The position numbers and the translations under genes were made by a program. The notes beneath the pieces were generated by a model. That model worked only from the letters and a program-made list of their open reading frames with translations, made no database searches and had not been told where the DNA came from. Positions 61,082-64,000 of a stretch of DNA of 64,000 nucleotides are shown piece after piece. Positions within the stretch are counted from its first letter, which is position 1. The number at the start of each line of letters is the position of its first letter. Source of the DNA: Pedococcus cremeus (lineage in GTDB: Bacteria > Actinomycetota > Actinomycetes > Actinomycetales > Dermatophilaceae); contig NZ_FOHB01000010.1 of NCBI RefSeq assembly GCF_900111375.1, positions 1 to 64,000 of the forward strand. Reading direction: 5' to 3'.

Positions 61082-63271
61082 TCACTCGGCGGGGATGAGC
61101 CGGCCGACTGCCCGGGCGAGCCGCGGCGCGGCCGGCGAGGCCATCACCTGCTCCAGACCGACGGGCCGACCGTCCGGCCCGGCGAGCGGCAGTCGCCAGT
61201 TGGGGTACTCGTCCTGGGTGCCGGGCTGGTTGATGCTGCGGATGTCGCCGACCAGGTCGGTCACGGCGACGCCCAGCATCCGCGAGGGCGTCTGCGCCAG
61301 CAGGCGGTGCAGGCCCTCGACCACCTCGGGCACGCCGGCGTCGTCGCCGATGAGCCCGCGTTCGCGCAGCAGCGCCTTGACGTTGCCGATGGACTCCAGC
61401 TCGACGGCTCGCTCCTCCTCGACCGACCGGGTCAGCAGCCCGAGGCGGTCGCGCAGGGCCACGTGCTCCAGCCCGAGGTAGCCGGCGGTCGGCGGCAGGT
61501 CATGGGTGGTGACCGTCGAGAGGCAGAGCTCGCGGTAGCGCTCGGGCGCCAGCGGCCTGCCCTCGGAGTCCCACTCGAACCAGAGGATCGAGGTGCCGAG
61601 CACACCGCGCTCGCGCATGTAGTCGCGGGCCCAGGGCTCGACGACACCGAGGTCCTCACCGACGACGACCGCACCCGCGCGTTGTGCCTCGAGCACGAGG
61701 ATGCCGACCAGCGCCTCGTGGTCGTAGCGGACGTACGTGCCCTCGCTGGCCGGGTGGCCCTGCGGCACCCACCAGAGGCGGAACAGGCCGATGATGTGGT
61801 CGACGCGGATGCCGCCGGAGTCCTTGAGCACCGTGCGCAGCATGTCGCGGTAGGGCGCGTAGCCCAGCTCGGCGAGCCGGTCGGGTCGCCACGGCGGCTG
61901 GTCCCAGTCCTGGCCGAGCTGGTTGAACTGGTCGGGCGGCGCACCGACGGTCACGCCGCGGGCGAGGGCGTCGGCCAGGCCCCAGGCGTCGGCGCCGTGC
62001 GGGTTCACCCCGACGGCGAGGTCGTGCACCACCCCGAGCGACATGCCGGCCGCCTTGGCGTCGCGCTGCACGGCGGCGAGCTGGCCGTCGAGCAGCCACT
62101 GCAGCCAGCGGTGGAAGTCGACCCGGTCTCGATGGGTCTCGCGGAACGCGGCCACCTCCGCGCTCGCCGGGTCCTGCAGGCCCGCGGGCCAGGCGGTCCA
62201 CGGCAGCCCGTGCTCCTCGGCCAGCGCGCACCAGGTCGCGAAGGTCAGCAGGCCCTCGCCCTCGGTGCGGCAGTAGCGGGCGAAGTCGCGGGCCCGCCGG
62301 CCCGTGAGCCCGAGCCGGTAGACCTCCTCGAGGGCGGCGCGCTTGGCCGCCCACACCGCGTCGCGGTCGATGGTGTCGTCGGTGTTCAGGGCCCGCCCGG
62401 ACTCGGCCGCCTCGCGCGCCCGGCGCAGGGCGGCCCCGGTGAGCCCGGCCGCCTCGGGGATCTCCTCCACGCGCAGGTAGACGGGGTTGACGAAGCGGCG
62501 GGTGGTCGGCAGGTAGGGCGAGGGCTCCATCGGCGGCACGGGCTCGGCGGCGTGGAGCGGGTTGACCAGCACGAAGTCGGCGCCGAGGTCCTCCCCGGCC
62601 CAGGCCGCCAGCTCCGCGAGGTCGGAGAGGTCGCCGATGCCCCAGGAGCGCTCCGAGCGCACCTGGTAGACCTGCTCCATCAGGCCCCAGACCCGGCCGT
62701 CGCGCAGGCTCTCTGGCAGGGCGAGGGTGGCGGGTGTGACGACGAGGGTGGCGGTGGCGATGTGCGGCGACCCGGCCGCACTCCCGGTGCCAGCCGCCTC
62801 GGCGGACCGGTCGACCGCCGCTGCTCCGATGTGGGCGTGGAGCCGGTGCCAGCCGAGCGGCAGGTCGGCGGGCAGCTCGAAGGTCGCCTCGCCGACCAGC
62901 ACGCCGTCGACCTCGCGTGGCTCGACCCAGTGGTCGACCTGCGGCACCACCCGGGTGGTGCCGTCCTCGAGCTCGACCTCCACCCGCACCGACGAACCGT
63001 GCGGCACGTGGACGGGCACCCACGGCGTCCAGCCCTCGCGGCACACGACGGTGGGCGGGAGGACGCGGCGCCACTGGCGCTCGTCGACAGCGTCCAGCGA
63101 CCGGGCCACCTGCTCGTCATCGGCGGCCTCGACACCGAGCGCACCGAGCACGGCGCGGATCGTGGCGTCCGCGACGGTGACGTGCGCGCCCTGCCAGTCC
63201 CAGTACTCCGTGGCCACCCCGTAGGCGTGGGCCAGGTTGACGAGGGTCGCCCGGGGAGCGGCTGCGTCCAT
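61082..63271 (-). CDS. malQ: 4-alpha-glucanotransferase
   Basis: A 729-residue GH77 amylomaltase. The N-terminal ~170 residues form an immunoglobulin-like extension, then the barrel: VRSERSWGIGDLSDL, VNPLHAAEP, GIRVDHIIGLFRLWWVP with the nucleophile Asp, VVGEDLGVVEPW with the acid/base Glu, and TVTTHDLPPTAGYL. It reshapes maltodextrins by transferring glucan chains. ATG 63271 follows AAGGAG. Length fits the longer actinobacterial MalQ type. Confidence 0.93.
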   Translation of the reverse strand: MDAAAPRATLVNLAHAYGVATEYWDWQGAHVTVADATIRAVLGALGVEAADDEQVARSLDAVDERQWRRVLPPTVVCREGWTPWVPVHVPHGSSVRVEVELEDGTTRVVPQVDHWVEPREVDGVLVGEATFELPADLPLGWHRLHAHIGAAAVDRSAEAAGTGSAAGSPHIATATLVVTPATLALPESLRDGRVWGLMEQVYQVRSERSWGIGDLSDLAELAAWAGEDLGADFVLVNPLHAAEPVPPMEPSPYLPTTRRFVNPVYLRVEEIPEAAGLTGAALRRAREAAESGRALNTDDTIDRDAVWAAKRAALEEVYRLGLTGRRARDFARYCRTEGEGLLTFATWCALAEEHGLPWTAWPAGLQDPASAEVAAFRETHRDRVDFHRWLQWLLDGQLAAVQRDAKAAGMSLGVVHDLAVGVNPHGADAWGLADALARGVTVGAPPDQFNQLGQDWDQPPWRPDRLAELGYAPYRDMLRTVLKDSGGIRVDHIIGLFRLWWVPQGHPASEGTYVRYDHEALVGILVLEAQRAGAVVVGEDLGVVEPWARDYMRERGVLGTSILWFEWDSEGRPLAPERYRELCLSTVTTHDLPPTAGYLGLEHVALRDRLGLLTRSVEEERAVELESIGNVKALLRERGLIGDDAGVPEVVEGLHRLLAQTPSRMLGVAVTDLVGDIRSINQPGTQDEYPNWRLPLAGPDGRPVGLEQVMASPAAPRLARAVGRLIPAE

Positions 63272-63380
63272 GGCGGTCACTCCTTCGGCAGGGTCGTGCC
63301 GGCCACCCACCGGCGGCTCGCAGTCTGCCAGACGGTCGAGTCGGCCACCCGCAACCTCGTGCTGGCCCTAAGGTCGAGCC

Positions 63381-63947
63381 ATGGCCGAGTCCAGCCCGCG
63401 CACCACCTACGTCCTGGTCGACGGCGAGAACATCGACGCCACGCTCGGCACGTCGATCCTGTCGCGGCGCCCGCAACCCGAGGAGCGGCCCCGCTGGGAC
63501 CGGCTGCTGCAGTTCGCCGAGGAGGAGTGGAGCCACCCCGTCCGTGGGCTGTTCTTCCTCGCAGCGAACAGCGACCTGCCGATGCCGTTCGTGCAGGCCC
63601 TGCTGGCCATGGGCTACCGGCCGATCCCGCTCTCGGGCGGCCCGCACGAGAAGGTCGTCGACCTCGCGATCCAGCGCACCATGGTCGCGCTCCAGGAGCG
63701 CGAGGCCGACGTCATGCTGGTCAGCCACGACGGTGACTTCCTGCCCCAGCTCGAGCAGCTGGTCGACGGGAAGCGCCAGGTGGGCGTGGTGGCCTTCGAG
63801 GAGTTCGCCAACGCCGGCTTCCTGCGGCTCGAGGAGCGCGGGCTCGAGTTCTTCGACCTCGAGTACGACGTGCGCGCGTTCCGGTCCCCGCTCCCGCGGG
63901 TGCGGATCATCCCGATCGACGAGTTCGACCCGGCCGACTTCCTGTAG
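63381..63947 (+). CDS. NYN domain protein (LabA/DUF88-like)
   Basis: A 188-residue protein with PIN-like nuclease residues: YVLVDGENIDATLG at the start (Asp-Glu-Asn), then HEKVVDLAIQ and VMLVSHDGDFLPQLEQL (Asp-x-Asp). LabA/DUF88 NYN members are putative metal-dependent ribonucleases. ATG 63381. It is divergent from malQ, with 110 bases between. Target RNA unknown. Confidence 0.85.
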   Translation: MAESSPRTTYVLVDGENIDATLGTSILSRRPQPEERPRWDRLLQFAEEEWSHPVRGLFFLAANSDLPMPFVQALLAMGYRPIPLSGGPHEKVVDLAIQRTMVALQEREADVMLVSHDGDFLPQLEQLVDGKRQVGVVAFEEFANAGFLRLEERGLEFFDLEYDVRAFRSPLPRVRIIPIDEFDPADFL

Positions 63948-63971
63948 GCCGCCTGCGCCAGGAGGCTCCGA

Positions 63972-64000
63972 TGGCCGTGCTGCCGCTGTTCCCCCTCGGC
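63972..64000 (+). CDS. Lon substrate-binding domain protein, first codons only
   Basis: Only nine full codons are in the window, MAVLPLFPL, followed by the start of a glycine codon. AGGAGG lies just upstream of ATG 63972. The LPLFPLG start is typical of the Lon protease N-terminal domain, also found as a stand-alone protein in bacteria. The gene continues past the right edge. Confidence 0.6.

Overview
The window is high-GC DNA (about 70 % G+C by eye) with strong GGAGG-type ribosome binding sites, many GTG starts and dense four-base stop/start overlaps. The run ppiA - rhomboid - crgA - DUF881 - sortase E - pabA/trpG - pknB - pknA - pbpA - rodA - pstP - fhaB - fhaA - tRNA-Leu is the origin-proximal block conserved in Actinobacteria (the Rv0009-Rv0020c region of Mycobacterium tuberculosis). 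The gene content and a striking excess of the octamer GTATGCCG/CGGCATAC suggest a Micrococcales member, perhaps Intrasporangiaceae; the family placement is inference.

Layout. 1-12 kb: accessory genes: a reductase cut by the left edge, a Nudix hydrolase, a GNAT acetyltransferase, two VOC proteins, a CAAX-type protease, a membrane alpha/beta hydrolase, a three-gene lipid operon (diacylglycerol kinase, amphi-Trp protein, PAP2 phosphatase), a decayed ECF sigma gene, tandemly duplicated cupins and a MEDS/ATPase regulator. 12-17.5 kb: a copper-binding four-helix protein, then a six-gene minus-strand operon that joins MauE-like and MauD-like disulfide proteins to a Tat-exported protein with 20 clustered cysteines and LGFP repeats. 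18.6-32.1 kb: the growth and cell-division block, ending in tRNA-Leu(CAG), its terminator and a 17-bp copy of the tRNA 3' end.

32.4-40 kb: an ion-channel/DUF2254 pair, a frameshifted YegP-like gene, a DGPF protein with an ECF42-type sigma factor, a LacI regulator and a secreted beta-helix protein with a palindromic operator candidate. 40.1-53.7 kb: the most interesting metabolic region: a DeoR repressor diverging from a PfkB kinase, a class I aldolase very close to sulfofructose-phosphate aldolase YihT, an L-fucose-isomerase-like enzyme, an ABC sugar importer without its ATPase, a GH31 glycosidase, a degenerate M24 protein, an aldehyde dehydrogenase and a TauE/SafE exporter. Together these fit import of a sulfoquinovose glycoside, hydrolysis, isomerisation, phosphorylation, cleavage to DHAP and sulfolactaldehyde, oxidation to sulfolactate and export (an EMP-type sulfoglycolysis).

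53.8-64 kb: a secreted phosphodiesterase-like protein, a frameshifted maleylpyruvate-isomerase-fold gene, a deacetylase, a cysteine dioxygenase - rhodanese operon preceded by a poly-cysteine leader peptide and an overlapping uORF, a HerA-like ATPase, 4-alpha-glucanotransferase, a NYN-domain protein and the first codons of a Lon-substrate-domain protein at the right edge.
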